64,000 bases of DNA from Promerops cafer (taxonomy: Eukaryota > Chordata > Aves > Passeriformes > Nectariniidae): contig VZSE01005958.1 in NCBI GenBank assembly GCA_013398275.1, positions 372,001 to 436,000 of the forward strand. Direction: 5' to 3'. Each line of letters starts with the position of its first letter. The first letter of the stretch is position 1. A program made the translations under genes and the position numbers. Positions 25,601-38,000 of the stretch are shown in pieces. The notes below the pieces were generated by a model. That model saw nothing but the letters and a program-made list of their open reading frames with translations. It searched no databases and was not told where the DNA came from.

Positions 25601-27860
25601 GTCCTAGTATTTTAATTCAGAAAAAGTCTTAAAATTGGAAGCATCAAATGATCTATATACCTTCAATTTTACTTATCAGTGGTATTCAGTTTGAGAGAGT
25701 TACTTTTATCTTTAACAAAACAGTTTTGGAAAGCTAAACAAGAAATGAGAAATAGAAATAACTGCATCGGGCATTGAGAAATTAATATAATTCTAGGATT
25801 TTTTTATAGAAGTATTAAGTTATAGAACCACTACAATGAATGCAAAAATGTAGTATATAAAAAGAATGAGAAGTGATTAATATGACTATGACAACAGTTA
25901 CCAGATAGGAAATCATACAAGAATTAAAACGGACATTTTTCTTAGGTGTAGTAGTTTTGGAAGTAGATAATTTCATAATCTAACAGACTGATAAAGGAGC
26001 TGACATTACGATATTGCCATGGAAAGGCACAGTGTGCTGGCTGATAGATGTGAAAACTGCCAAGTTCGCAGCACAAACCTGAGGGAAATTAGCTGAGTTC
26101 AAGGGGAGGTTGCATAGCATTCAATAGACAACGAATTTTTTGTCTGGATCGTCAGCTTTGTCTGTTTGTGACTTCATTAAATGACTTCCTCCAAAGCTGC
26201 TGAAAGTTGCTGACTCCATTTGGCTTCACAGGTATTAATTAAGCCCTTACAAATCAGATGGCAGTTTGCCATGCTGTGTTCGGCTGCAACAGGGAGAAAA
26301 GAAGTCGATGCTTTCCTAAATTGCAGTGAATACATTGCTGATTCATAGTCAATATGCTTTTGTATTTCACAATTTATTTAGGTTCCTGCTAGCAGCTTCC
26401 ACTCCCACATGATGTAGCCATCTAAAATCTCTTATACAACCATTGTCTGCCCATCTCTTAATCACTCACTGTTCTATCCATAATCAACAATGTAGAAAAA
26501 CTAGTTACTACCTATTTGTGTTCCCTTGAAGAGACTTTAATGATCACTGCCCTCTGTTCCATCTGATGGATAGTAGAGTGGGAGAGAGAAAGGGCACAAA
26601 CATATTAATAGAGGTTATTTCTCCTTTCACCCTTCTGCCATGTCCAATCCAGGCCTCTCGCACATGAATTGTTCAGAGCATTTCTTACCTTAAGTGATTG
26701 TGTCCATAAATATTTTACTCCTATCTATATCACCTTTTTTCTCTATGTATATGTCCCTTTCTGAAGTTCTTACATATATCCTCTCTTATCTGTTCTCTCG
26801 GCAGCATTTTGCAGCAAATATCAAGACTTAGTGAAACACATTTTGCCTCAGAGCCAGCAGAAACTAGAGCACAGTAGCAGAAGCCCTATATTTTTTTGTG
26901 TTCCTTTTTCCCTTCATTGGCATTCAAAACTTCTCCTTATTCAATGTTGTCTGTTAATTCATTAATAATTACATTTTCCCCTCTCATCAGTCACTTATGG
27001 AGATGTCAAACAAAGCTTGGGACTGATCCCAAGAGATTCTCCAATAGACACTAGCCTCCCAACACATGGACTACAGTTGACTACTTTCCTACAGCCTTTC
27101 TGAGATTTAAAGTCGACAGGACTGCAGCTTTTGTGGAAAAAAAAGCTTTTCAACTTCATGTCATAATGAGTCATGTTGCAGCTCGTGAACAATTTAGCGT
27201 TTGTTAAAAACAATTTATTGAATGCTAAAATATTGCAAGATATATTTTTGTTTTCAGAGAAATCTATCTAATGCGTTGCAGTAGAACACTTGTTTATATT
27301 TACTTACATCTATTTTTGGTATTATAGCTTCATCTCGTAATCAGCCAGATTTCTCTAAATGTGTTTATTATTTTTCTTTCGCCTTTCCTCCAGCTCCTGA
27401 GAGCGCAGACAGACAATGCACCATGACAGCAATGCTCATTCAAAGTATCTCTTAGATTTTAAGTGAAGCAGGAATAATTATAACCAATGTTTATAATTTG
27501 TGAAAACTCCAGAAATTCCCAGTTTACGTCTGGAGACATTCACATCTTTTTGATGCTTAGCCCTAAGATATGAGATTAAACTTCAAGTAAAGAAGTGTAA
27601 AAGACTAAACTTAAACAGATTTCAGTGCTTTTTATTTGTGCTCAGTACTATTCTCCTTCAGACTCATAAATCAAAAAATGTCGATATGGAATAAGATCTG
27701 CACCTTTGTACCATTACAAGCATTCAATAGCATAAATGAATGTAACATATATATTTTAAATTTATGCTTTATATCTTAATTCCCACCTTTTTATTATTCG
27801 TATTTATTATATCAAAACATTGTTGCAAATCACTTTTCATTTGATCCAAAAAGTAGGTTT
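25601..27860. other. Unannotated DNA with possible conserved non-coding block
   Basis: No gene is visible. The part at about 26030-26400 is less AT-rich, has no repeat signature, and contains mixed homeobox-like TAAT/ATTA and E-box-like motifs, including TTAATTAA near 26235. It resembles vertebrate conserved non-coding elements, but that is an impression only. Confidence 0.4.
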
Positions 27861-27865
27861 GTTAT
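27861..27865. repeat. Target site duplication GTTAT, left copy
   Basis: GTTAT precedes the LTR start and is repeated at 28409-28413. Confidence 0.8.
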
Positions 27866-28408
27866 TGGTTGTGGCTGTGATAAAGTTAATTTTCTTCATA
27901 TTAGCTAGTATAGGGCTGTGGTTTGGATCTGTGATCAAAACAGTGTTGGTAACACAGGGATATTTTCATGGTATCTGAGCTGTGCTTACACAGGCCTTTT
28001 CTGCTGCTCACCCAACCCCACCAGCAGGGAGGCTAGGGGTGCACAAGGAGTTGTGAGGGGACACAGCCTGACCCCAACTGACCCAAGGGATATTTCAAAC
28101 CATATGGAAAATAAAGCTGGGGGAAGGAGAAGGATGAAAAGATGTTCAGAGTGATGGCATTTGTCTTCCCAAGTAACCGTTGCACATGATGGGGCCCTGC
28201 TTTCCTGGAGATGGATGAATATCTGTCTGCCTGTGGGGTGTGGTGAATGTTTTGTGTGTTAGTGGCTTTTGCTTTACCTATTAAACTGTCTTTATCTCAC
28301 CCCATGAGTTTTCACACTTTTCTCTCATATTCTGTCCCCAGCTTGACTGGGGGAGAGTGGGTGAGTGGCTGGGTGGCATTAATTTCTGGCTGGGGTTAAA
28401 CCCTGACA
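27866..28408 (+). mobile_element. Solo LTR, avian ERVL family, 543 bp
   Basis: The sequence closely resembles the abundant bird ERVL LTR family. It has a conserved start region (TGTGATAAAGTTAATTTTC), a central AATAAAGCTGGGGGAAGGAG segment where related copies carry the TATA box, an ATTAAA poly(A) signal at 28280-28285, and a GTTAAACCCTGACA end. It starts TG and ends CA, and a 5-bp duplication, GTTAT, flanks it. No internal retroviral sequence is present. The open frame at 27918-28154 lies inside the LTR and is not a gene. Confidence 0.92.
28280..28285 (+). terminator. LTR poly(A) signal ATTAAA
   Basis: The signal lies in the CCTATTAAACTGTC context usual for this LTR family, about 120 bp before the LTR end. 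Confidence 0.65.
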
Positions 28409-28413
28409 GTTAT
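28409..28413. repeat. Target site duplication GTTAT, right copy
   Basis: This is identical to 27861-27865. Confidence 0.8.
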
Positions 28414-28454
28414 TTTTTCTATTCGTATGCACATATGAAGTTCATGTATTATGA

Positions 28455-30291
28455 ACTATAGGGAATGTGGAAAAGAGGACAGGCCACTTGGGAGGAATAC
28501 AAGAATGTTGTCAGGGATGTAATGCAAAAGGCTATTTGGAATTAAATTTTTCCAGCAATGTCAAGGACAAAAGAATGTGCTTCTTCAAGTACAACAGTAG
28601 CAAAAGGAAGATGGGAAAACAATGGCCTGCTGATGAATGAGATGGGTGCCCTGATGATGGAGGATACAGAGAAGGTGCAGTTACTGAATGCCTTCTTTTC
28701 TTCACTCTTTATTGCAAGTCCAACTATCAGGAATCCAAAACCTTGGAGACAAGAAGGTCTGGAGAAAAGAAGACTTTTATGGATTGGTCAAGAAAGACTG
28801 GGTTCGAGATTGTTTGTGCAAACTTGACACCAACAAATCCATGGGTGCTGACAGGATACACCCGCAAGTGCTGAGGAAGATGGCAAATGTTATTGCTAAA
28901 CCACATTCCATCATCTTTGAAAGGTCATAGAGTGCAGGGGATTTGCCTGAGGACTGGAGGAAAGCTAATGTCACTCCAGTCTTCAAAAAGGGAGAGAAGG
29001 AGGACCCAGAAAAATATAGAGCAGTCAGCCTCACGACAATCCCTGGAAAGGTGATAGAACAACTCATTGTGGATGCCATCTTTAAGCAGGTGGGGCAAAA
29101 GAAGGTTGTCAGGAGTATTCAACATGAATCCACCAAGGAGAAATCATGTTTGACAAATCTGACAGCCTTCTGAGGGCATGACAGTCTGGGTAGATGAAGG
29201 AAGAGCAGTGGACATTGTCTACCTGGACTTCTGCAAGACTTCTGACAGTCTCCCATAACATCTTCGTAGGCAAGCTCAGGGAGTGAGGATTGGAGGAGTG
29301 GACAGTGAGGTGGATTGATAACTGGCTGAATGGCACAGCTCAGAGGGCTGTGATCAGTCGTGCAGGGTCCAGTTGGAATCCAGTAGCCAGTGGTGTTCCC
29401 CTGGGCCAGTTCTGGATCCAGTCTTATTAAACTTTTTCATCAATGACCTGGATGAAGAGGACCCCCAGCAAGTTTGCTGATGATGCAAAACTGGGAGGAG
29501 TGGCTGTAGACCAAGAGGCTTCCATTCAGACAGACATGGACAGGCTGGGTGGAGAGGTACACAGTGAAGTTCAAGGAACACAAATGCAGGGTCCTGCACC
29601 TGAGAAAGAAAAACCTAATGCATCAGTACAGGTTGACCTGCTGGAAAGCAGCTCTGTGGAGCAGGGAGTCCTGGTGGAAAACAAGTTAACCATGATCCAA
29701 CAGCATGCCCTGGTGGCCAAGAAGGCCAGTGATATCCTGGGGTTCCTTAGGAAGACTGTGGTCAAAAAGCTGAGGAAGAAGCTCCTGCCACTCTACTTTG
29801 CCTGAATAAGGCCATGTCTTGAATACTGTACCCAGTTCTGGGCTCCTCAGTTCAAAAAAGACAAGGAACTACTGCAGAGGGTCCAGTGAAGGGCAATAAA
29901 GATGGACAGGGCACTGGAGAACCTCTTTTATGAGGGAAGGCTGAAAGACCTGGGCTTGTTCAGTCTGGAGAAGAGAAAACTCAGTGGGGACCTCAACAAT
30001 GCATACAAATATCTTCAGGGCAGGTGTCAAGACAATGGAGCCAGGGTCTTTTCAGTGATGTCCACTGACAGAACAAGGCACAGTGGGAACCAACTGAAAC
30101 CCAGGAGGGTCCATCTGAATATGAGGAAAATACTTTGAGGATGAGAGAGCACCGGAACAGGCTGCCCAGAGAGGTTCTGGAGTCTACTCCTCTGGAAATA
30201 CTCAAAACCTCCCTGGACATGGTCTCATTCAAACTGCTCTAAGTGAAACTGTCTTAGAGGAGGTTCCACTAGGTGATCTCCAGAGGTTCCT
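28455..30291 (+). mobile_element. CR1 LINE, 5'-truncated, with decayed reverse transcriptase
   Basis: Translated pieces in shifting frames follow the CR1 ORF2 protein from the linker before the reverse transcriptase to the C-terminus. They include MPEDWRKANVTPVFKKGEK at about 28943, a YLDFCKTSDS segment at about 29218 (where active copies have a YLDFSKAFD-like motif), INDLDEE at about 29440, and the catalytic-site FADDAKLGG at 29473. The C-terminal region with KTVVKKLRKKLLPLYFA ends near 29805. Stops and frameshifts break the frame in several places, for example just before FADD. The endonuclease domain is absent, so the copy is dead. The sequence runs into an N at 30292 just where the CR1 3' tail should continue. 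Confidence 0.93.
28943..29805 (+). pseudogene. CR1 reverse transcriptase remnant
   Basis: This is the best preserved part of the element's ORF2. The open pieces 28943-29173 and 29443-29805 (with FADD at about residues 11-14 of the second) carry recognisable reverse-transcriptase sequence. They lie in different frames and are separated by stops and at least one frameshift. The FADD motif is the polymerase metal-binding site of the family. No continuous enzyme could be made from this copy. Confidence 0.85.
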
Positions 30292-30292
30292 N
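30292..30292. other. Single N, probable assembly gap at CR1 3' end
   Basis: The CR1 sequence breaks off after CCAGAGGTTCCT, about 30-60 bp before its usual octamer tail. The sequence after the N is unrelated to CR1. The N probably replaces an unknown length of sequence. Unlike those at 57186 and 63540, I see no duplicated flank here. Confidence 0.65.
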
Positions 30293-33200
30293 TTTTACTT
30301 TCCTTTTCACGTTGTTTTCCATTTTGACCAAGTGGTTATACTGAAACACTTTTATAATCACAGAGATGTAAAGAAGCGTATATAAATAAGATAAGAAATG
30401 ACTCAAAAACTTCCTGAGTCTAATAACCTTCACAGAAAAATTTTAGATTTAAAAATTTAGACAGAAAAAAGGGACAGACAGGGAGTTTCCTTCCAGATGT
30501 CAGTGAAATACAGTCTTGGACAGTGGAATAAAGTCAACATTCTTTAACTTTATTCACAGGCTGAAAAAAACAAACAATTTCAACAGTGCTAACAGTTGTA
30601 AAAGGACTAGTCTGGCTGGGACAGACTGAGTTTCTCATACTCATCACAGAGTGTACAATATGCCCTTGCCCTACTACACTGCATGCAAGCAAGGAGCAGC
30701 TGCCCTAAACATAGACAGTATTTTCCATCTTTCTCCATGTCCCATTGCCCGGATGGCCTTGATGCCAGCAGCAGCTGGCTTCAGCTTTGCCCTGCTGTGA
30801 TTTCCACTCAGCTGTTCAGGGGTAAGGTTGGAATTGGCTGCTGTAGAAACTGAAAAAATGTTCATTAGCGAGCAGGGGAAGCAGCAGCTGAGTGGTTGCT
30901 TGAAAAGAACCTGCATGAGGCTGACATGCTATTCCCTGGGGGACAGAAGCAGCTGTGGAGAGGAAGAAAGGGGAGGACATTCCTCAGATTTCATTTTACT
31001 CAGAGGATTATAGGCATTTCTGAATAGTGGTGACTATGTGAAAATTTCGGGCACATCTGTCAGTTTCTACCATTCTTTATGCAGTAGTGTCCATATTGAA
31101 CTTTGTTCCAAGAGACAGAAAAGTAAACAGGGATTTCATACAGCTTAAAGACTGCAGCATCCAAAAATGACAGTGCAGGATGAGAAAGCCTTGGCAACAA
31201 CTTGTGGCACTGTGTCCAATATGAGAAAAAGTCTCCCAGGGAGCTCTCAATTTTCCAAGGAGAACAACACAGCTGGGGAACAGGAAAGGTTCCTGGGACC
31301 TGCTGCTCAGACATCTGGAGCTTTCCTGACCAAAAGCTTATTAGTTTTGCAACAATTGTGGATATGAACCTCCCTCTTGATATTGTGAAGGATTAAAATA
31401 ATGACTTTTATCACTAATACCTCTTCTGCTCAGGAAGGAAATACAAATGGTGACCAACAGTGGCTAGCAAGCATATAAAGGGAAGGAGAAGAGGAGTGGA
31501 AATCAAATAGCCTTTATATGTACACAGGCAGCGTTTAGTCTTACTACTTTTAATAATAGGTCACATATCTCATGCATGTTGTTGCTGATTTCTAACACAA
31601 TTGAAGGAGTAGGTAGAGGCTGAGTTTCTTGGGTAAAACTGTGGACAAAAGAAAGAATTTTCTTTCTTCACAAGAAAATTTGTGAAGAGGGAAGAGGTAA
31701 GGCAGAAGATGAAAGATAATAAAAGATAAAAATAAAAGATAATAAAAAACAGCTGCACTTTGGAAACTGTCCTTTTAGACTGAATATTTCCAATTTTCTT
31801 GATAGCACAAACAAGTTATTCTGACTTATACTGACCAAATTTGAAATGAGAGGGGTGGAAATAAATGTTTGGTTTTCCCTCATCTAACATGACACAAGAC
31901 AAGCAGCTCACTTAAATAACAATATCCCCAGTATGTGTCTTAATTCATTTCAGAGGGGACAAGAAAACATGGCACAAATAGAAGCCTAGGCTCCTATGTA
32001 CACGCTTTGTTGTTGTATGTTTCATCTTTTATCAGCTACTTGTCTAGTAATCCCACTGAATCTGAATTCTGTGATGTGCTAGGAACAGCACCCGCAAATT
32101 TGCCTTTCTTTTCTCTTTCATTCCCTCAAGAAGGTAGCACAAGGCCATTCATTTTTATTATTAACATAACTTATAACCTAATGATCATCCAAATTTTTCA
32201 TAAAATTCCTGGAGTAGGCACTTAGCTTATACATGTTACTGACTGAAGTTTTATTTAAATTTATTCTGGATAAAGTTCTAAATCCCTATATATTCTCACT
32301 TTATGTAAAATAAGATAGCAGACTTAATAATGGAGTATGATGAAATCCATATTTTTTAAGCTGTATGCAATAATTAAATATTTTCTAGTATCAAGGGAAA
32401 CTTTTGTTTTCCACTATTGCAATGATTAGTTTAGACATTTGAAAGTTAATTTTTTTTTACAGTACTTTCAATATACCACAATAATAATTTATTTTGTGCT
32501 AAAATAAGGAACTTTTAACAAAGAAGTCTAAAAACCATGGAATATGAGAAAAAGTCAAAAGTGGAATGAATATAAATTCAGTTACAGGCAACTCGAAGTC
32601 AGTAAGTTGCTGTGGTTTGTTGTGTGGAATTCCACCTCACTGGAGACTGATCTTTACTCTAAAGGACTTTTATGTGATAATTTTGTTTTATAAAGACACA
32701 AAAGAAGAAATATTTTGATAGTAAAAGTACTTTGGTGTTCTAGTGGATTTTATTGATCTTTGAGTGTAAATACAATTAATTCAAGACCTTTGTTCATCTT
32801 TCTATCAGTTTGGCATAGAAAATCTGAAATAGTGCATATGCCACCAAGATGCACTCCATTTGTCCACAGACACATACAAAAAAAAAAATCCATATTATAA
32901 TATTATAAAATAATTTATACCTTTGTTTCCTTTGTGACTGGCTTTATTGTACAAATATACTCATATATTCAACTTTTGTCCATGTATAGAGAAACTAAAT
33001 GATCTAAACAGTAAAAGTGTTAAATTTTTTTTTTTAATTTATTAACATTTATGAGGGAATTTATTTTGCTTTCCAAAGCACAGGAATCAAAGATAATATA
33101 GATTCTTCAGGTTTGATTTCATTTAATGATTGTAGGAAGAGAAATACTCACATCTTCTCAAGTAAGTCCATTTGCCTTAGAGCATACTCATGAAGTACCT

Positions 33201-33742
33201 CTCAGCACCTCTTCATCCTCTTCCGGGTTCTTCACTTATCAGTGTTCACTAATTTATATCTTCAACTTGTCCTCAGTAAACCTTATTTGAATTGATAGCT
33301 TAGAGGACACCACAGACAGAAACTACTCTTTCTGAAATGTGACAGAAATAGGAAGGACTCTTACATCTTTATCCTCCTATTCAGTGTGATTCTGCCCAGT
33401 GTCAGGGGAAAGAACAGCTCCTGGGCTTCTAGGACTGGAGATACATCCAGTAACCCTCGCTGTACTGCATGGAAGAGTGATGTTTACAAGTACTAGAAAA
33501 CATTTATCACTAATACCAGATAGAACTACTCATCCATACTATCTAAAAAACTGATTTTATGGTATTTATTATTCTTTTAAAGTCTTGGTGAAGACTGAGA
33601 TATTGTGATTGAAAAAAACCCTATGCATACTGAAAAAACCCGTTCTTAAACTCCTGTGGCCTTAGCACATTGTAAGCATATTAAAGGCACGCTGGTCACA
33701 GGGAAGAATGTGCTAGGGTAAAGAGCTTGTCTGACAATGGAC
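30293..33742. other. Unannotated AT-rich DNA
   Basis: No gene was recognised. The section at about 30600-31350 is closer to even base composition but has only overlapping short frames on both strands, none with a domain. Later parts are A- and T-rich. Confidence 0.5.
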
Positions 33743-34008
33743 ACAGAATCACAGAAATGTTGAGGTCAGCAGGTACCTCTGGAGATCCTCTGCTTCAATC
33801 CTCTGTTAAAAGCAAGGTCAGGTAGATCAGATTGCTCAAGACCATATCCAGATGTGTTTGAATACTTCCAAAGATTCAAACCCCCATGATTCTCTGGGCA
33901 AACTCTGAGGTAGATTGGAAGGATTACCTCCTTTGACCTGCTGGCAACACTCCTTCCAGGGCACTTGAGAAAACTGCTGGCCCTCTTTGCATTGACAGCA
34001 CAATTCAT
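33743..34008 (-). mobile_element. CR1 LINE fragment, minus strand
   Basis: It starts with the CR1 tail in reverse complement (ACAGAATCACAGAAATG) and continues as the reverse of the CR1 3' region. The 80-codon minus frame at 33766-34008 lies entirely within it. It is diverged and truncated. Confidence 0.75.
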
Positions 34009-34345
34009 AGGATCATAGAAGCAATCACAGAATCATTAGATTACAGAATCATAAAATCCTAGGATAATATTACAGTTTGGGTTGAATGTGACCTTAAGGG
34101 TCATCTAGGTCCAACATCCCTGTACAATCATCCAAGTAGTTAATGAAGCTGTTGTTCAACAATGGTCCCAAGATGGATCCCTGGTTATTCAACTAGAAAC
34201 TGACCAGACTTTGTGCCACCAATCACAGCTCTCTAAGCCTAGCTGTTCAACCAGCTTTCAGTCAATTGCAATTTCACTTACCTAACTTTCGTATGCTTGT
34301 CCATGAGGATGTTATGAAAAACAGTGCTGAAACACTCAGCAAAAG
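34009..34345 (-). mobile_element. Second CR1 LINE fragment, minus strand
   Basis: A new reversed CR1 tail with repeated AATCATAGAA-like octamers begins at about 34009, followed by GTTTGGGTTGAATGTGACC. The CCACCAATCACAG to GAGGATGTTATG part (about 34217-34317) matches the CR1 reverse-transcriptase region in reverse. It lies head to tail with the preceding fragment, so these are two insertions or a nested pair. Confidence 0.75.
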
Positions 34346-34399
34346 CAAATTAAACAATTTACAACACTCATGCGCTAAACTGCTCATTTCTCTAAACTA

Positions 34400-35060
34400 C
34401 TTTAGTGTAGAAATCCACAACCTGCCCAGGAAAAAAACACTAGTGCTGCCCTCGAAGGTTGCACCATAGGCTCCAGGCATTACCCCCACCTTAGGGTGAG
34501 GAAACACGCGTCCCCCATGGTGCTCTGCAGCACCATGTTAATCATTCTCTGTTTAGTCTTTCCCATTGGCCCGTTAGCCTTCCCACCTCTTTTATCCCTA
34601 CATGTTCATACTCTAAAAGGTTCTCCGCTCTTCAGATTCCCATTGGCTCCAAGTTGCTGTATTGTTTCACCCCTGGTATCCTATTGGTTCCCCTGGTTGG
34701 TTGCCCCACCTATGCACCATTTTTCCCTATTCCCATTGGCCCTTGACCCTCAGATCTCCCCCCCTTTTTCCTGTATATATACCATGGACCCTCATTTGTT
34801 CTTGTCTTCTGTCCCTGGACCCCTTTGGCGTTTGACCCTTATAACTCTTCGTTGGAACCGCATACTGAAGCCCCTCTTGCGTTTCACTGCGGATCTATCC
34901 GTGGTGTGCTAGAGAGCTAGAGTGTGTTGTGTGTTTGCGATCCTCCCTGAACGTGGTCTCCTCCTCCAGAAAGAGGCGCTTTGTAGGGAAGGTACGGCAC
35001 CTTACCACCTTGCCTCACTGCATTTGGGTATCAGTTCTGTGATTTTTTAGGCATGGCCTA
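34400..35060 (+). mobile_element. Probable class II ERV solo LTR, edges uncertain
   Basis: This is a CG-richer block with strong promoter-like order on the plus strand: four inverted CCAAT boxes (ATTGG at 34565, 34642, 34683 and 34735), then TATATATA at 34774. The ATTGG, CCCTCAGA, C-rich, CCTGTATATAT layout is shared with the ERVK-type LTR at 61542-61993 read on its own strand, so the two are probably related families. I found no convincing target duplication or TG...CA pair. An AATAAA at about 35149 lies beyond the estimated end and could mean the element is longer. The 138-codon frame at 34496-34912 falls inside it and has no domain. Confidence 0.65.
34565..34781 (+). promoter_or_regulatory. 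Four inverted CCAAT boxes and TATA box of an LTR
   Basis: ATTGG at 34565-34569, 34642-34646, 34683-34687 and 34735-34739 precedes TATATATA at 34774-34781. CCAAT boxes are bound by NF-Y in vertebrates. The arrangement suggests a once-strong RNA polymerase II promoter firing to the right. Confidence 0.6.
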
Positions 35061-38000
35061 GCAGCATGGTTCACAGCTAAATTTTCAGAAGTTTTCTTCT
35101 AGATATCTGTCTTAATATATGTCTCCTTTGTGTTTACTACAAGTAAAATAAAGCCTTTTTTTATTTTAGATGGTAATTGGGAGAATATAATCCTGGTTCA
35201 ACTGTCAAAAGGCTGTACAAGGGCACTAGGAATTGATATGGCTAACTAGCCTATTTTATTGCTCTATGACATTTAACAATGCTGTCTTGCACACTAAAGA
35301 ATAACTTCTGTTAACTGCTTTTTGTACTTGCATTCTCTAATGCCTTTAGTCAGTTGTGACATTTACACTTTCAAGGTTTGGAAAGACGCTCGCTCTTGAA
35401 AACCTCTGCAGTTTACTCAGATCCCTCACTTTGGGTCTGGTCACAGTTCCCAACCAGATGAAGTTTACTGTGGAAAATAAGGTTCCCCTCATCTTCTAGA
35501 TTTATATTTCCTTTCTAGTTAAAATATAAGAACATGCTGAGAATACAGGAGCAATAATTCCTTTGATTATCTCCTTCTTTACCTGAACAAACAAGAAGTT
35601 ACAATATTAAATACACTAAGCTGTACATGAAAAAAATAGTGCAGGTTTAGTGCTCATGTGATACATTATAATTAAATATTATTTTAAATATTCTCACTGG
35701 AATGTACAGTGAACCACTGGTTTTATTTCAGGTGTTTTATTTTTACTGTTTATACCTGTAACAAAATCACAGTTCTTAGTCACTTCCAATAGTGACACTG
35801 CTGTCAAAATCCAGCTCCATTTCCAAAGGACAAGACTTGCTTATATTTTTAATAGCTCCCTCTGCTTTACCTGCCATCTCATAAATGACAAGATCAGACT
35901 CAAAACTAAATAAAAAAATCCAAAGCTTTTCATTTTCAGCACCATTTTTAAAATCTCCCTGTCCATCTCCCTGAGGTGATGGTATAAGAGGGAAGCTTGT
36001 AGCATTCATTATATTAAAACCACGTCCGCTTCTAGCTCTGTTCTTTTATATGCTAGCTAAATATATTCTAAACTGCTTGTATCTTTCTGCTATCCTTGCA
36101 CGTTTTTAATGCCTCTTTAGCTGCTTGATTTATCTCCAAACCTGCAGATTGTCTTTATAAGAATTCCCATTGACTGAAGTGATACTTATTCATGTGAGCA
36201 GAGCTGATAAACTGCAGGTCTCACCCTCACACAGAGCTCTGCTGATTAAGATGCTACAGATTTTGTTTTCTTTCAGTAGGCAAAATAGGTTTAGAAACAT
36301 GTTTTTCCTTCATCCGTCAAAGGAACTCATAGCAGAGTGGCTGAGATTCAAAAACTGGCTTTTCAGACGACAGTAAATAATTCTGAATGGTTCCTACCTG
36401 ACATATCTAGAAAGCCTTTGCTTTCTAGTAAGTAAGAGATGTTTTCAGCCCAGAGAGACTCAGGCATCAAGGTCTTCTCTTTTTTGTGTGACACTTAGTG
36501 CAACGTTCCCCACCTACCTGGATGGGTTCCTGAACCACCCTGTAGAAGCATTTATGAAAAAGTAAATTAGTGTTGTATAACATACATGAGCTTTTTAATA
36601 ATAAAAACGGACTACTTAATTGAAGATGAAAATATATGCAAACAAACAAAAATCCTGATTCAAATCTGAATCTATTCCCTCATAGACATAATTCATCCTC
36701 AACAGCATTAAGGGGCAGGGGGCAGAAGACCAAACATGCTTAGGTCATCTGCTACGGTATCAGTGTCATGATACTGTGTTTCCCGAGTGAATGGAGCTCA
36801 AGAAAGAAATTGTGGTCCCCCGCCCTGAGCAAATGTATGGCTGCCTCCTGTTTTGGCTTCCTCTTCTATGCACAAACATGCAAGATTTCTGACTTAGACA
36901 GCTAAACCTGTATGAGATGGCTCAGATATTAGCAAAGCAAATGGAAAACAAGCTACGTTTTTAAACAGCAAGTCACAGTATCTCTTTGTCATCTGAAATA
37001 AACCTAAATGCTGATTTTCATCGAGTTGTTTTACTACACCTAGGAAATGCATAATAAGAACAAATGAGGTTCTACTTGTGTGGAGAAATTGGAATTAAGA
37101 ATGTGTTTAAAATTTATATATACCTCAAATACAAAAATATACGGAAATATATTTATAAACTCGTTAATTTTCACCAATGGGATTTTTAAAGGTTTCATAT
37201 AACTCTTTTACAACAATGAACATCCTGGTTGTTCTTGGAAGAAAGAAGAAAAATGGAAAAAACCCAAATAAATCAACCACTTTTTGTCCTTTTTGTCTAG
37301 AAAGAAACAGTAATATCTGCAATCTGAGCTCATGCCTGAAATGAGGATCTGATGAACTGCAAGAGAGCTGAGCTGAGAATCAGAGCCAGCTGCTCAGGTC
37401 TGACCCTGCTTACCAATTCCATGGCTCAAACGTGAGACCAGCAAAGGTCTCATGTTATCCAGTAGCTCCACCTTTTAGGGGTAACTCCTCGGAGACAAAT
37501 ACAGGTAATTTGCACAGAGGTAAAAGAAAGCACCTGAAGGATAAGTCCATGGGAGGCCAACTAATCCTTTTGAAAACCACAATACTGCCTGTTCTTTTAT
37601 TCTTGACTATTGGTCTTTACCTCCATCCTTCTCATCAATGCTTTTGGCCAGTGGTTTCACTGCAGGGCTATAGTGCTTGACAATACTGTTTGCTTCAAAG
37701 CTGTTCCTGAAGTGCACAGGGTGGTACAGAATTACTGTAAAACAAAGTTAATAATTCTTCTTCTACTTTAAAAACTCTGTCAGAATATTTTGTAGGAAAT
37801 ACACCCATGCTGCAACTGAGGAGTGCTCTGACATAAGAGAGTTTTAAAAAAGTTTAGCTTTTTTCAATCTTTAAAATAAAACATTTTATGTTGTAAAATG
37901 AAAGTTTTCTCCTCCTTGACATGGATAAATTCATGTTCCTTTACATCTTATATGAAGAGCAGTATTCTTATTACGTAGTTTTGGGGCAGTACAAACGTAT

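Noticed and set aside
28943..29805. Functional reverse transcriptase gene or retron-like system
   Set aside because: The sequence is a CR1 LINE remnant with frameshifts and stops, no endonuclease domain and no complete frame.
34496..34912. 138-codon open frame rich in Pro, Leu and Phe
   Set aside because: It runs through CCAAT and TATA elements of an LTR, so it is regulatory DNA and not a coding region.
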